A stretch of DNA of 34,916 nt from JAZKFT01 sp043760535 (GCA_043760535.1 JAYUOV010000195.1:1-34916), one strand, 5' to 3'. Numbered from the stretch's first letter, positions 24,082 through 32,186 are shown. Made by a program: numbers and translations. The notes: generated from the letters alone by a model not told the origin.

Positions 24082-26124
24082 TTACTTTTTTTCCCAGTTA
24101 AAAACCAGCCCGGCAAAATAGGAGCGGCCAGTAGCAATATTGCGTACACCGCTGGCGGTATGGATGCCGCCAGATGCAAGAGTGCTGTTTATACGATCTA
24201 CATTAAACAAATTGCGTACACCAGCATTTAAAAATATACATTTTAATATTTTTTTATTTAGGGTAAAATCGGCCATACTGTAGCTGCCCTGTTCGGTAAG
24301 TAATACTTGCTGGCTACTATTTACTGCATAGAATGGCCGCTTGCCAGTAAACTTGTAAAACAGGTTTGCATCCAAACCAATTTTTTTAAACGTGTAGCTA
24401 ATTGTAGCATTAGCTTCTGGCGACCACTGTAGTTCGGGCAGGGTGGCATCGGCTTCGGAATAATCGTTATAAAATCCAGTATAAGCGCCGCCTACAGTTG
24501 CGTTCCAGTTGCCATGTTTTATGTTGGTAGTAAGTGTGGCTCCGGCAGTTTTGCTATTACTAACATTAGTGAGTATAAAATTGGCCGGGTTGTTTACATC
24601 TACTGCATAATCAATCAAGTTTTTTACATTGTTATAAAAGCCGCCCAAAATGGTAGAATATACCGTTTGGCTACCACTCATTTTTTTCCAAGTAAGAGAG
24701 CCATTAAAGCTGTGCGATGTTTCGGCTTTTAAATCTGGGTTACCAATAATCTGATGGTTTGCGTCAAAAAAGTTGAAATACATTTCCCGTAGCGATGGCG
24801 ACCTAAAGCCCCGGGCATAGCTCAAACGTAAATCCAGATTATTGGCCAATACAATTTTGGTATTGATAGATGGTACCACTGGCGGAGCATTATAAACGGA
24901 GTTTTTAATAAACCGCAAACCCGGCCTAATGCTGATTTTAGCATTGGGTGTTATTTCTGAAGTAAGAAAAAAAGCATAGTCGTTTACTTCGTTACTGCCA
25001 GCTTTTAGGCGTTGGCCTTTTCCACTTTCTAAATTAATATCCACACCCGGCTGCAGCGATACTGCCTGCGATAATTTATAAGCAACGGTAGCCCTAAAAG
25101 TAAAGCCTTTAAACTCATCTGTACCTTGCGAACCCGCAGCCTGATTGATAGTTTGTTTGCCGGTGAGCATACTTACATCGGTACTATATACTTGCCTGCT
25201 GTAATTGGTATAAGCAGCCTGTGCCTGCACACTCAGGTTTTTATTAATTAAGTAAGAGCCTTGCAATTGCTGCATTAGCCTTTGGCTAAGATACTCCTGA
25301 TCAAAGGCTAATGTATCGGCAGCCGGTGCATAAGCATTTATAAAATTGCCGGGGTTATAAATAATTTCATCCAGCCCGTCTAAACGGTAGCGGAGATTGA
25401 GTTTGCCACTGTTGTAGCCAATAAAACCGTTGCCTGTAAGCTGGTCTTTTTTGTGCCAAACCAGTTCCCGGCCGATGGCGGTATCTCTCCAGCCGCCAAA
25501 ATAATTGTGGCCAAAGCCTCCGCCCACTTCCCATTTTTTATGGCGAAAACTTACTCCTACGTACTGGTTGTGGATGCCCTGCTGAAAGCCATATTCTTTA
25601 CCAATGGTTTCTTCGTGCAGCCTTGCATTTACGGTAAGTTTAGCCACACCAGCTTTTTTAGTAATAATATTAATAACACCCGCCAAAGCATCGGCTCCAT
25701 ACACCACACTCATGGGGCCTTCTACTATTTCAATCCGCTCTATTGTATTAACGTCTATTTGATTAATGTTTATCTCGTTACTCGTTCCCTGCCGGCCTAC
25801 CATGGGTACGCCATCCAGCAAAATTTTTACGTTTTGCCCTTTAAGCCCCATCATGGTTATATCGCTACCACCGGTGGCCACATCCTGGTTAAAGCGGATG
25901 TTCAGTTCGTTGTTAAGCACATCCTGCAGCTTGGAGGCACCTTGCTGCTGTATTCTTTCTTTGCTAATGCTGCGTACCTGATACACGGAATTTTTAACCG
26001 ATTGCGGCTTGTACTGCCCAGTTACTACCACCTGATCCAGCTCGGTAGGTTTGGTGCTGTCTTTTTGTGCCAATGCCGATACAGTAGTAATTGTAGCAGC
26101 CAACAGTCCGAAAATTTTTCTCAT
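24082..26124 (-). CDS. TonB-dependent outer-membrane receptor, probably for heme
   Basis: This is an outer-membrane TonB-dependent receptor of 680 aa. It has a signal peptide (MRKIFGLLAATITTVSALAQ) and a TonB-box-like LDQVVVTGQY. The plug domain (about 45-160) contains GASKLQDVLNNELNIRF, ILLDGVPMVGRQG, RIEIVEGPMSVVYGADALAG and VINIITKK. A 22-strand barrel follows, with the receptor signature LRLSYARGFRSPSLREMYFNF and an aromatic end (SYFAGLVFNWEKK). The heme assignment rests on the adjacent HmuY gene (HmuR-like pairing). It lacks the N-terminal carboxypeptidase-like domain of SusC-type receptors. A tacaaaac/gttttgta inverted repeat lies about 35 nt upstream, and a near -7 element (CACCTTTG) sits between it and the start. 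Iron or heme control is expected but not proven. Confidence 0.92.
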   Translation of the reverse strand: MRKIFGLLAATITTVSALAQKDSTKPTELDQVVVTGQYKPQSVKNSVYQVRSISKERIQQQGASKLQDVLNNELNIRFNQDVATGGSDITMMGLKGQNVKILLDGVPMVGRQGTSNEININQIDVNTIERIEIVEGPMSVVYGADALAGVINIITKKAGVAKLTVNARLHEETIGKEYGFQQGIHNQYVGVSFRHKKWEVGGGFGHNYFGGWRDTAIGRELVWHKKDQLTGNGFIGYNSGKLNLRYRLDGLDEIIYNPGNFINAYAPAADTLAFDQEYLSQRLMQQLQGSYLINKNLSVQAQAAYTNYSRQVYSTDVSMLTGKQTINQAAGSQGTDEFKGFTFRATVAYKLSQAVSLQPGVDINLESGKGQRLKAGSNEVNDYAFFLTSEITPNAKISIRPGLRFIKNSVYNAPPVVPSINTKIVLANNLDLRLSYARGFRSPSLREMYFNFFDANHQIIGNPDLKAETSHSFNGSLTWKKMSGSQTVYSTILGGFYNNVKNLIDYAVDVNNPANFILTNVSNSKTAGATLTTNIKHGNWNATVGGAYTGFYNDYSEADATLPELQWSPEANATISYTFKKIGLDANLFYKFTGKRPFYAVNSSQQVLLTEQGSYSMADFTLNKKILKCIFLNAGVRNLFNVDRINSTLASGGIHTASGVRNIATGRSYFAGLVFNWEKK

Positions 26125-26158
26125 AACTATTTCAATTGCGAGTGCAAAGGTGTAATCC

Positions 26159-26187
26159 TACAAAACGAGAATTATCATGGTTTTGTA
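26159..26187 (-). promoter_or_regulatory. Inverted repeat upstream of the heme receptor operon
   Basis: Tacaaaac (26159-26166) and gttttgta (26180-26187) form an exact 8+8 inverted repeat with a 13-nt spacer, 35-63 nt upstream of the receptor start. The spacer contains gataat, a Fur-like half-site on the minus strand, without a matching second half. It is a candidate operator only. Confidence 0.35.
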
Positions 26188-26442
26188 AAAGATACACTTT
26201 TCTAAAAAAAACTATTTACAAAACTTACCAATGTTTGATAGCTGCATAACACTATTCTAAACTTTTAAAAATCTACAACGAATGTGCTGTAACTGTAGCC
26301 TTGCCAGCACACCGTATGCGGAAAACGGTTTACGCAAAAAGAAAACTGACATTGTGGTGACAAAAGGAGTGAAAGGTTACAACGGCTTTCATTTTTTTAC
26401 AACCTAAAGTTTACGGCATGTAGCGTAGCTGCAAATTGTAGC
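26188..26442. other. Divergent spacer between the heme operon and rplY
   Basis: No gene is seen. A word, tgtagc(c)ttgccagc, occurs twice, at 26294-26308 and 26437-26450. The second copy overlaps the -33 element of rplY and the first has no -7 partner, so it may be a decayed duplicate of the promoter region. Confidence 0.4.
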
Positions 26443-26472
26443 TTGCCAGCCGGGCTGATTCCCCTACTTTTG
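26443..26472 (+). promoter_or_regulatory. rplY promoter (Bacteroidota type)
   Basis: TTG (26443-26445), a 19-nt spacer and TACTTTTG (26465-26472), a full TAnnTTTG match. The -33 region (cTTGCCAGC) and the spacer length are identical to those of the rpsA promoter. Confidence 0.7.
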
Positions 26473-26491
26473 GCGCCTTAAATTTTTTAAA

Positions 26492-27079
26492 ATGAAATCA
26501 ATTACAATCGAAGGACTTTTGAGAACCGATTACGGAAAAAAAGCTACCCGTGTACTTCGCTCTCAGAACCTGGTGCCTGCTGTAATTTACGGTGGTGCTG
26601 CAGAAATTAATTTTTCTGCCCCGGCTACGGCCTTTAAAAATCTGGTTTATACATCTGAATTTCAGGTGGCCGAGGTTTTGGTAGATGGCAAAACCTACAG
26701 GTGCATAATGAAAGACCTACAGTTTAATAAGGTAAGCGATGCTTTAGAGCACATTGACTTTTTGGAGTTAGTGGACGACAAAAAAGTAGTAGCTAACCTA
26801 CCTGTTAAATACGTAGGCACCTCAATAGGTGTAAAAAATGGTGGTCGTTTAATCACCAAAATCAAGTCGTTAAAAATAAAAGCTTTGCCTAAAGACCTTC
26901 GTGAAAACATTGAAGTGGACATTAGCAAGCTGGAACTAAACGGCAATATTCGTGTGCAGGATGTGGTTATACCTAACATAGAAATTATGAACTCTCCACG
27001 CATCCCTATGGCAAGTGTGGTAATGACCCGCCAATTGAAGCAGGAAGAAACAGCTTCTAAAGACGATAAAAAGAAATAA
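26492..27079 (+). CDS. rplY: 50S ribosomal protein L25 (Ctc form)
   Basis: Ribosomal protein L25 binds 5S rRNA. The 195-aa length marks the long Ctc form, with an N-terminal 5S-binding domain (1 to about 92) and a C-terminal beta domain. Signature segments are GLLRTDYGKKATRVLRSQNLVPAVIYG (shown in part: KKATRVLR, VPAVIYGG), MKDLQFNKVSDALEHIDFL, and VNLP-like VVANLPVKYVG in the C-terminal domain. The protein ends in a basic/acidic tail, SKDDKKK. It starts at ATG 26492 behind a good promoter. It is monocistronic and followed by a strong terminator. A degenerate copy of its last codons and terminator lies about 1.9 kb downstream. Confidence 0.95.
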   Translation: MKSITIEGLLRTDYGKKATRVLRSQNLVPAVIYGGAAEINFSAPATAFKNLVYTSEFQVAEVLVDGKTYRCIMKDLQFNKVSDALEHIDFLELVDDKKVVANLPVKYVGTSIGVKNGGRLITKIKSLKIKALPKDLRENIEVDISKLELNGNIRVQDVVIPNIEIMNSPRIPMASVVMTRQLKQEETASKDDKKK

Positions 27080-27098
27080 TACCCCAAGCATTTTTACA

Positions 27099-27126
27099 AA
27101 AAACCTGTTCGTTAGAGCAGGTTTTT
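27099..27126 (+). terminator. rplY terminator
   Basis: AAAAACCTGTTC, loop GTTA, GAGCAGGTTTTT is a 12-bp stem with one G-T wobble. Because the stem starts with A and ends with T it can work in both directions. Confidence 0.8.
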
Positions 27127-27691
27127 CTGGTTGTACTGTGCACCTATATAAATTGTGGCAATTACCCTTTCAACACCATAAAAAATTACCTGAGCAAAAG
27201 CCAGAAGTCTATCTTGATTTTTAAAAAAATTGCAAATAGCAATACTGATAGCCAGAAAAAATTGTATTAAATGAAAAGGATAACGTCAAGTTGGACTTAT
27301 GACAAGTGTTTGGGAGTGAGTATATTTATGGCAATTTTTTTTACCAGACGGGTGTTGATAATTGGGGATTGCTTACTCAATGGCAAGCGTAAAACTGTGC
27401 AGGTTTTGTTTGGGCTTGGAAAGCCTTTGGTGATAACACCCGAACGGCGGGGTGGGTTTTGCTTTATCAGACACAGAAACCTGATGGGGAACACCCAACA
27501 AGGCAGAGCCACATTTACGATGGCGTAACGATTCGCATTATTGCATAAATTGATTTACTCTTGTAGCTTGGCAGTACTTTGCCAGTGGCAAATACTTGTC
27601 TATTTTTTTAAATTAATTTAGAACCGACAAACCTTTCGGCTTCAATAACGTTAACACGGCAATTATATTAAAACACTTTAAATTTATTATT
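27127..27691 (+). other. Spacer with a possible gene remnant at 27303-27548
   Basis: No intact gene is accepted here. One frame from 27303 to 27548 reads as convincing, Trp/Tyr-rich protein: VFGSEYIYGNFFYQTGVDNW, GLLTQWQA, a TAA at 27390, then CAGFVWAWKAFGDNTRTAGW and VLLYQTQKPDGEHPTRQSHI. It ends at TAA 27546, and a TGA lies just upstream at about 27300. It may be the surviving piece of a dead gene whose family I do not recognise. An overlapping 85-codon open frame in another register has less protein-like composition. The CHRD gene leader occupies the last 90 bases. Confidence 0.35.
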
Positions 27692-28510
27692 ATGAAAAAT
27701 TTTCTGACTATTACTACTACTGCTGTAGTTTGTCTAACTATTTTTTCCTGCAAAAAAGACAAAACACCTGCATCTCCTACAGTAGTGAAGGAATGGAGTA
27801 TTGCTTTATCAGCTAAAAATGAGAATCCTGCTCCGGCATCGAGAAACGAAACGGGCACTGCAACTGTACAATTACTTTCAGACAATTCTCTAAAATACAC
27901 CATTAATGTTGTAGGGTTATCAGCAAGTGATGTTCTAAACGCCGCACACATCCATGTTGGTGATGTAATAACCAACGGTGGTGTTGTTTTAGGTTTAAAC
28001 CCAACCTTTAGTGGCGGGGTTGCCAGCGGTACCATAGCAAATGTGAGGACTACCTTAATAGACAGTTTAAAAAGCGATGCCAATGAACTGTACTTTAACG
28101 TTCATTCTGCGCAGGTAGCGTCTGGATTATTGCGTGGACAACTGAATACGAAATTAGAAATGGTTGCAGATGTTGCATTGAGTGGTGCTAACGAAGTGCC
28201 TGCTGTGGTTACAACTGCTACCGGCACTGCTTTAGTGCGGTTAGCTTCTAATAAAAAGCTGTACTACAGGATTACTGTTTCTGGTTTAGAAGCTACCGAC
28301 GTATTAAGTGCCGCTCATATTCATAAGGCTGCAGCTGGTGCCAATGCGGGTGTTTTTTTAGGTTTATACAGCACGGCTGCTGAATTTGGCACTACAAAAG
28401 TTGTTACTGTAGATGATGCTCAAATAGCATCTTTAAAAGTGGATGCATTTTATATAAATGTTCATTCAGTAAATAGGCCTTCTGGTGTTATCAGAGGACA
28501 GATCCGGTAA
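27692..28510 (+). CDS. Lipoprotein with two CHRD domains
   Basis: This is a predicted lipoprotein of 272 aa. The signal sequence ends in LTIFSC, making C20 the lipidated residue, followed by KKDKTP. Two CHRD (chordin-type) domains lie at about 33-150 and 155-272, each with the characteristic NE-P opening (ENPAPASRNETGTA and NEVPAVVTTATGTA), a central AAHIH motif (HIHVG and HIHKAAAGANAGVFLGL) and a terminal NVHS...GLLRGQL/GVIRGQI. CHRD domains are widespread in secreted bacterial proteins with no firmly known activity; the paired His could bind a metal (inference). It is a stand-alone gene with its own terminator. Confidence 0.93.
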   Translation: MKNFLTITTTAVVCLTIFSCKKDKTPASPTVVKEWSIALSAKNENPAPASRNETGTATVQLLSDNSLKYTINVVGLSASDVLNAAHIHVGDVITNGGVVLGLNPTFSGGVASGTIANVRTTLIDSLKSDANELYFNVHSAQVASGLLRGQLNTKLEMVADVALSGANEVPAVVTTATGTALVRLASNKKLYYRITVSGLEATDVLSAAHIHKAAAGANAGVFLGLYSTAAEFGTTKVVTVDDAQIASLKVDAFYINVHSVNRPSGVIRGQIR

Positions 28511-28564
28511 AAGCTGGTATTTGTTTGTACAGAATAAGGTGTATTATTAATCCCATTTTTACAA

Positions 28565-28600
28565 GGGTTGTGTCAAGTTATTGGCACAACCCTTTTTTTT
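28565..28600 (+). terminator. Terminator of the CHRD gene
   Basis: GGGTTGTGTC (28565-28574) and GGCACAACCC (28583-28592) pair over 10 bp with one wobble and are followed by eight T residues. Confidence 0.85.
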
Positions 28601-28746
28601 TAAAAGGGTTAAACAATGCTAAATTATTTACCCCACCTGGTTCCTGCTTATAGTTGAGCAAAGCCATCCCAAATTATTAAAGGCTTTTGGTTTAAGCTAT
28701 TTGCCCAGTTATTTTTTGTGGGTTCTTCGCTTGGGCCTATAATTAT

Positions 28747-28895
28747 GGCAGCGTCCGCTCAATGTTATTAAGTTAATAAATCGTGTTTGGATTGCCCCCT
28801 GTCCCCTAAAGGGGAGATATGTGTGTGTCGATGATATTTGAACTCCCTAACCTTTTTTAATCTGATTAACCTAATGACATTGAGCGTCCGCTGCC
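28747..28895. repeat. 149-nt element with 31-nt imperfect inverted-repeat ends (MITE-like)
   Basis: The left end (28747-28777, ggcagcgtccgctcaatgtt...) and the right end (28865-28895, ...acattgagcgtccgctgcc) match as inverted repeats at about 26 of 31 positions. The interior contains a small palindrome (cccctaaagggg, near 28804) and no open frame. No clear target-site duplication is seen. The size and ends fit a non-autonomous mobile repeat or a long hairpin. No matching transposase is in the window. Confidence 0.55.
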
Positions 28896-28911
28896 GAACA
28901 AAGCAATCTTT

Positions 28912-29018
28912 TACATTTGCCCGCCCTTATAGAAAGTAGCTAATTAAAGACGAAAAAAAAGAAATAAGACCTACAAACATTTATACAAAAACCCTGTTCG
29001 TAAGAGCAGGTTTTTTTT
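28912..29018 (+). other. Orphan promoter-like site plus degenerate copy of the rplY tail and terminator
   Basis: TACATTTG at 28912-28919 matches the Bacteroidota -7 element, but no gene follows. From 28946 the DNA repeats the 3' end of rplY (aaagacga..aaaagaaataa, one base longer, so frameshifted), its 3' spacer, and its terminator: cctgttc 28993-28999, loop gtaa, gagcagg 29004-29010, then eight T. If transcribed, it would give an RNA of about 90 nt ending in a terminator. It could be the remnant of a second L25 copy, a duplicated terminator, or a small RNA. Confidence 0.45.
28993..29018 (+). terminator. Second copy of the rplY-type terminator
   Basis: A 7-bp stem (cctgttc/gagcagg, one G-T wobble) with a GTAA loop and eight T. 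It is nearly identical to the stem after rplY. Confidence 0.7.
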
Positions 29019-29173
29019 ATTATACAATGATTTTAATTATGGAGCAATGCTTAGATTTTTTACTTTATTTTCGAAGCAAAGAGTTTATTAATAATAGGAG
29101 GCCAATTAACAGGCTTGGCATTATTTTATCACGGTTAATAATTGAACATCACCTATAAACCACTAACCCCATT

Positions 29174-30457
29174 TTGAAAGCCATTGTAGACTGCAACAGT
29201 TTTTATTGTTCCTGCGAACGCCTCTTTAGGCCCGACCTGTGGACAAAGCCCGTTGTGGTATTGAGCAATAACGACGGCTGTATTGTTAGCCGAACAGACG
29301 AAGCCAAGGCTATTGGCATAAGTATGGGCGTGCCGTATTACGAGGCCAAGCCATTGATAGAACAACACAATGTAGCCGTATTTTCTAGTAATTATAACCT
29401 CTACGGCGACCTTAGCTGGAAGGTGATGGAAACCATGCGAATGCTGGTAGGTGCAGATAAAGTAGAAGTATATTCTGTGGACGAAGCCTTTCTGGATCTG
29501 GCACATATACCACCCGAAAATTTACAGGAACTGGCCATGCACATTCGGCTTACCATAGAGCAATGGACGGGTATTAAAGTGAGTGTGGGCGTGGCACCTA
29601 CCAAAGTACTCTCTAAAGTGGCCAACCGATTATCTAAAAAAAATAAAGAAGCCACCAACTGTGTAGTGGTGCTGGATACACCCGAAAAAATAGAGGAAGC
29701 ACTGCGAAATACCAGTGTGGAAGATGTGTGGGGCGTAGGGCGCCAAAGTGCCGAGAAGCTACACCGCATGTGGAATATAGATAACGCCCTGCAACTAAGC
29801 CGCATGAATCTGGAAACCGCACACAAGTATTTGGGCGGTGTGGTAGGCCTGCGGCTGATAAGGGAACTGCGCGGCGAACCTTGTATAGAAATGAAAAACC
29901 CGCTGGAAAAGAAAAAAATGATTGCTACCACCCGCATGTTTGGCAAACCGGTTTTTGAATTACAACCACTAAAAGAAGCTGTAGCCACCTATACTTCTAG
30001 GGCGGCAGAAAAGCTGAGGCGGCAGCAAAGTGCCGCTAAAACGATTGATGTATTTGTGGTAACCAACGATTACGAGAACAATCAATATGGATACCATCCC
30101 AGATCCAAGCACCTGTACCACATTTTGCCACAGGCCACCTCTGGTACCAACGAACTGATTAGCTATGCCGTTAAGCTGGTAGAGCAATTGTATAATAAGG
30201 GCAGCCGTTATTTAAAAGCAGGCATCACCCTAAGCGATATTGTGCCCGACGAGGCGATACAGGGCAACCTGTTTGTACCACCCGCCCAAAACAAGCAGCG
30301 AGTGCTCATGAGCACCATGGACAATATCAACTTTAGTCAGCGGGACGATGTGCTGAAATTTGCCGCCAGCGGCCTTACCCGCAACTGGAAAATGCGGCAG
30401 GAACTACGGAGCGGCAGGCTTACTTCCCGGTGGAACGAATTGTATAAAGTAAAATAA
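29174..30457 (+). CDS. umuC: Y-family DNA polymerase, UmuC-type
   Basis: This is a translesion polymerase of the UmuC (Pol V) type, 427 aa. The catalytic acidic residues are D6 in VDCNSFYCSCE and D103/E104 in YSVDEAFLDL. Fingers motif SNNDGCIVSR and the HhH region VEDVWGVGRQSAEKL are present, followed by a little-finger domain (about 240-345). The end matches the UmuC-specific C-terminal region DUF4113 (RVLMSTMDNINFSQRDDVLKFA, shown to indicate the RDDVLKFA block). The start must be TTG 29174, because an in-frame TAA lies 18 nt upstream and no ATG or GTG intervenes. UmuC usually follows and overlaps umuD; none is visible here, so the accessory subunit is elsewhere or absent. No LexA box was recognised. 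Confidence 0.93.
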   Translation: MKAIVDCNSFYCSCERLFRPDLWTKPVVVLSNNDGCIVSRTDEAKAIGISMGVPYYEAKPLIEQHNVAVFSSNYNLYGDLSWKVMETMRMLVGADKVEVYSVDEAFLDLAHIPPENLQELAMHIRLTIEQWTGIKVSVGVAPTKVLSKVANRLSKKNKEATNCVVVLDTPEKIEEALRNTSVEDVWGVGRQSAEKLHRMWNIDNALQLSRMNLETAHKYLGGVVGLRLIRELRGEPCIEMKNPLEKKKMIATTRMFGKPVFELQPLKEAVATYTSRAAEKLRRQQSAAKTIDVFVVTNDYENNQYGYHPRSKHLYHILPQATSGTNELISYAVKLVEQLYNKGSRYLKAGITLSDIVPDEAIQGNLFVPPAQNKQRVLMSTMDNINFSQRDDVLKFAASGLTRNWKMRQELRSGRLTSRWNELYKVK

Positions 30458-30573
30458 AATGATTGGCGGCCAGTACAGTACATAATGGTACATTGCGGAT
30501 AACAGTATTTTTTGAAGGCTCTCAACGATGAGCCAATTGCTAATTTTTTTTAATAAAAATAAACCTTGCCCCT

Positions 30574-32121
30574 ATGAGTAATGATGCAAATGTAAAAGGC
30601 ATTCGCAGTGTAATATTATCTTCTTCGCTGGGTACACTAATTGAGTGGTACGACTTCTATATTTTCGGAAGCCTAGCCGTAATAATATCCGAAAAGTTTT
30701 TTCCGGCCGGTAATCCTACAGCGGCTTTTCTCAGCACACTGGCCACCTTTGCAGCAGGGTTTATAGTAAGGCCATTTGGGGCATTATTTTTTGGGCGGCT
30801 GGGCGATTTAATAGGCCGTAAATACACTTTTTTGCTAACGCTGGTTTTAATGGGTGGCTCCACTTTTTTAATAGGCTGCATACCCAGCTACGAAACCATT
30901 GGGGCATTGGCGCCCATACTGGTATTACTGCTTCGCTTGCTACAGGGCCTGGCATTGGGCGGCGAGTATGGCGGTGCTGCTACTTACGTAGCCGAACATG
31001 CTCCGGCCAATCGCCGGGGCTATTTTACCAGTTGGATACAAACCACTGCCACACTGGGTTTGCTGGTATCGCTCATTGTAATTATTACGGTACAGAGCAG
31101 CCTTAGCAAAGAAGCTTATGCCGATTGGGGCTGGCGTTTACCCTTCCTGCTATCTATATTTTTAGTGGTGGTTTCCATCGTTATTAGGATGAAGATGCAT
31201 GAATCACCTTTGTTCAGCAAGCTGAAAAAAGAAGGCAAAACTTCTACCAATCCGCTGAAAGAAAGCTTTGGCAACAAGGCCAATTTTAAGATGGTATTAC
31301 TGGCATTGTTTGGAGTTACCATGGGGCAAGGTGTGGTATGGTACACCGGGCAGTTTTACGCCCAGAGTTTTATACAAAAAACCTGCAATGTAGATAGTGT
31401 GCAAAGCAATACCTGGATTGGTATAGCCCTGCTGCTGGCCACTCCGGGCTTTGTATTATTTGGCTGGCTGAGCGATAAAATTGGCCGCAAGTATATTATG
31501 ATGGCAGGCATGCTGCTGGCCATACTTTGCTACCGCCCCATCTTTACTGAAATCTATAAAATATGTAGTGTAACAGCCAAGGAGGAGCTGGTGGAAAAAT
31601 TGAAGATCACAGAGCAGCACTCTTTATTGCCAAAGTCGGCGAATGATTCCATCATTACCTACGATACCCTTAGAACCTATAGCGACGGAACCACACTGAG
31701 CATCATAAAAAAGCAAACCCTTTACTCCAATACTTCGGTAACCGAAAACCCAAAACCTGAAATTAAGAAAACGGTAACGCTCAATAGCGATGCCAAATAC
31801 CCCGTTATTGGATACATTTTTTTTCTGGTGCTTTTTGTAACGATGGTGTATGGTCCGGTAGCTGCGTTTTTGGTGGAGTTATTCCCAACCAAAATCCGCT
31901 ACACCTCTATGAGTTTGCCATACCATATTGGTAACGGTGTGTTTGGCGGATTGGTGCCATTTATCGCCACAAGATTGGTGGATAGCACCAGGCCATCGGC
32001 CGGTGCAGCACCCGGCGACCCGCTAGCCGGTCTTTGGTATCCCATAATTATTGCCGCCCTCTGTTTTGTAATTGGTATGATTTATTTAAAGAACAAAAAA
32101 GATGAGGATGTTAGTGATTAG
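30574..32121 (+). CDS. MFS transporter, metabolite:H+ symporter (ProP/MHS) type
   Basis: This 515-aa inner-membrane transporter is of the major facilitator superfamily. The N-terminus carries the MHS-family hallmark GTLIEWYDFYIFG. Loop 2-3 has GRLGDLIGRKYTF, TM4 has RLLQGLALGGEYGGAATYVAEHAP, and loop 8-9 has GWLSDKIGRKYIM. These are features of the alpha-ketoglutarate/proline/betaine/shikimate permease group. An unusual hydrophilic insert of about 80 residues (roughly 335-415, from YKICSVTAKEELVEKL to LNSDAKYPV) lies between two C-terminal helices. Similar inserts occur in Bacteroidota members. The substrate, probably a carboxylate or amino-acid-like solute, is not determined. A small membrane protein gene follows after 65 nt and is likely its partner. 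Confidence 0.92.
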   Translation: MSNDANVKGIRSVILSSSLGTLIEWYDFYIFGSLAVIISEKFFPAGNPTAAFLSTLATFAAGFIVRPFGALFFGRLGDLIGRKYTFLLTLVLMGGSTFLIGCIPSYETIGALAPILVLLLRLLQGLALGGEYGGAATYVAEHAPANRRGYFTSWIQTTATLGLLVSLIVIITVQSSLSKEAYADWGWRLPFLLSIFLVVVSIVIRMKMHESPLFSKLKKEGKTSTNPLKESFGNKANFKMVLLALFGVTMGQGVVWYTGQFYAQSFIQKTCNVDSVQSNTWIGIALLLATPGFVLFGWLSDKIGRKYIMMAGMLLAILCYRPIFTEIYKICSVTAKEELVEKLKITEQHSLLPKSANDSIITYDTLRTYSDGTTLSIIKKQTLYSNTSVTENPKPEIKKTVTLNSDAKYPVIGYIFFLVLFVTMVYGPVAAFLVELFPTKIRYTSMSLPYHIGNGVFGGLVPFIATRLVDSTRPSAGAAPGDPLAGLWYPIIIAALCFVIGMIYLKNKKDEDVSD

Positions 32122-32129
32122 TTTCTGGT

Positions 32130-32186
32130 AATTGGGGATTAGGGCCAATTCATTATCCATTATCCATTAAAAAATTATCCATTAAA
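32130..32186 (+). repeat. 'attatccatta' word repeat
   Basis: Between the transporter and the next gene the words cattatccattatccatta and attatccattaaaatg repeat about three times, running right up to the next start codon. They would be inside the operon mRNA and may serve as the leader of the small gene. Confidence 0.5.

Noticed and set aside
26159..26187. Full Fur box upstream of the heme receptor
   Set aside because: Only one half (gataat) fits; the second half does not match. Listed only as an inverted repeat.
27271..27528. 85-codon open frame downstream of rplY
   Set aside because: No signal, no recognisable motif, and another register of the same DNA reads more like protein. Kept only as part of a possible remnant.
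29039..29158. 39-codon frame upstream of umuC that might have been a umuD remnant
   Set aside because: Its translation has no similarity to UmuD (no Ser/Lys peptidase residues) and ends before the polymerase start.
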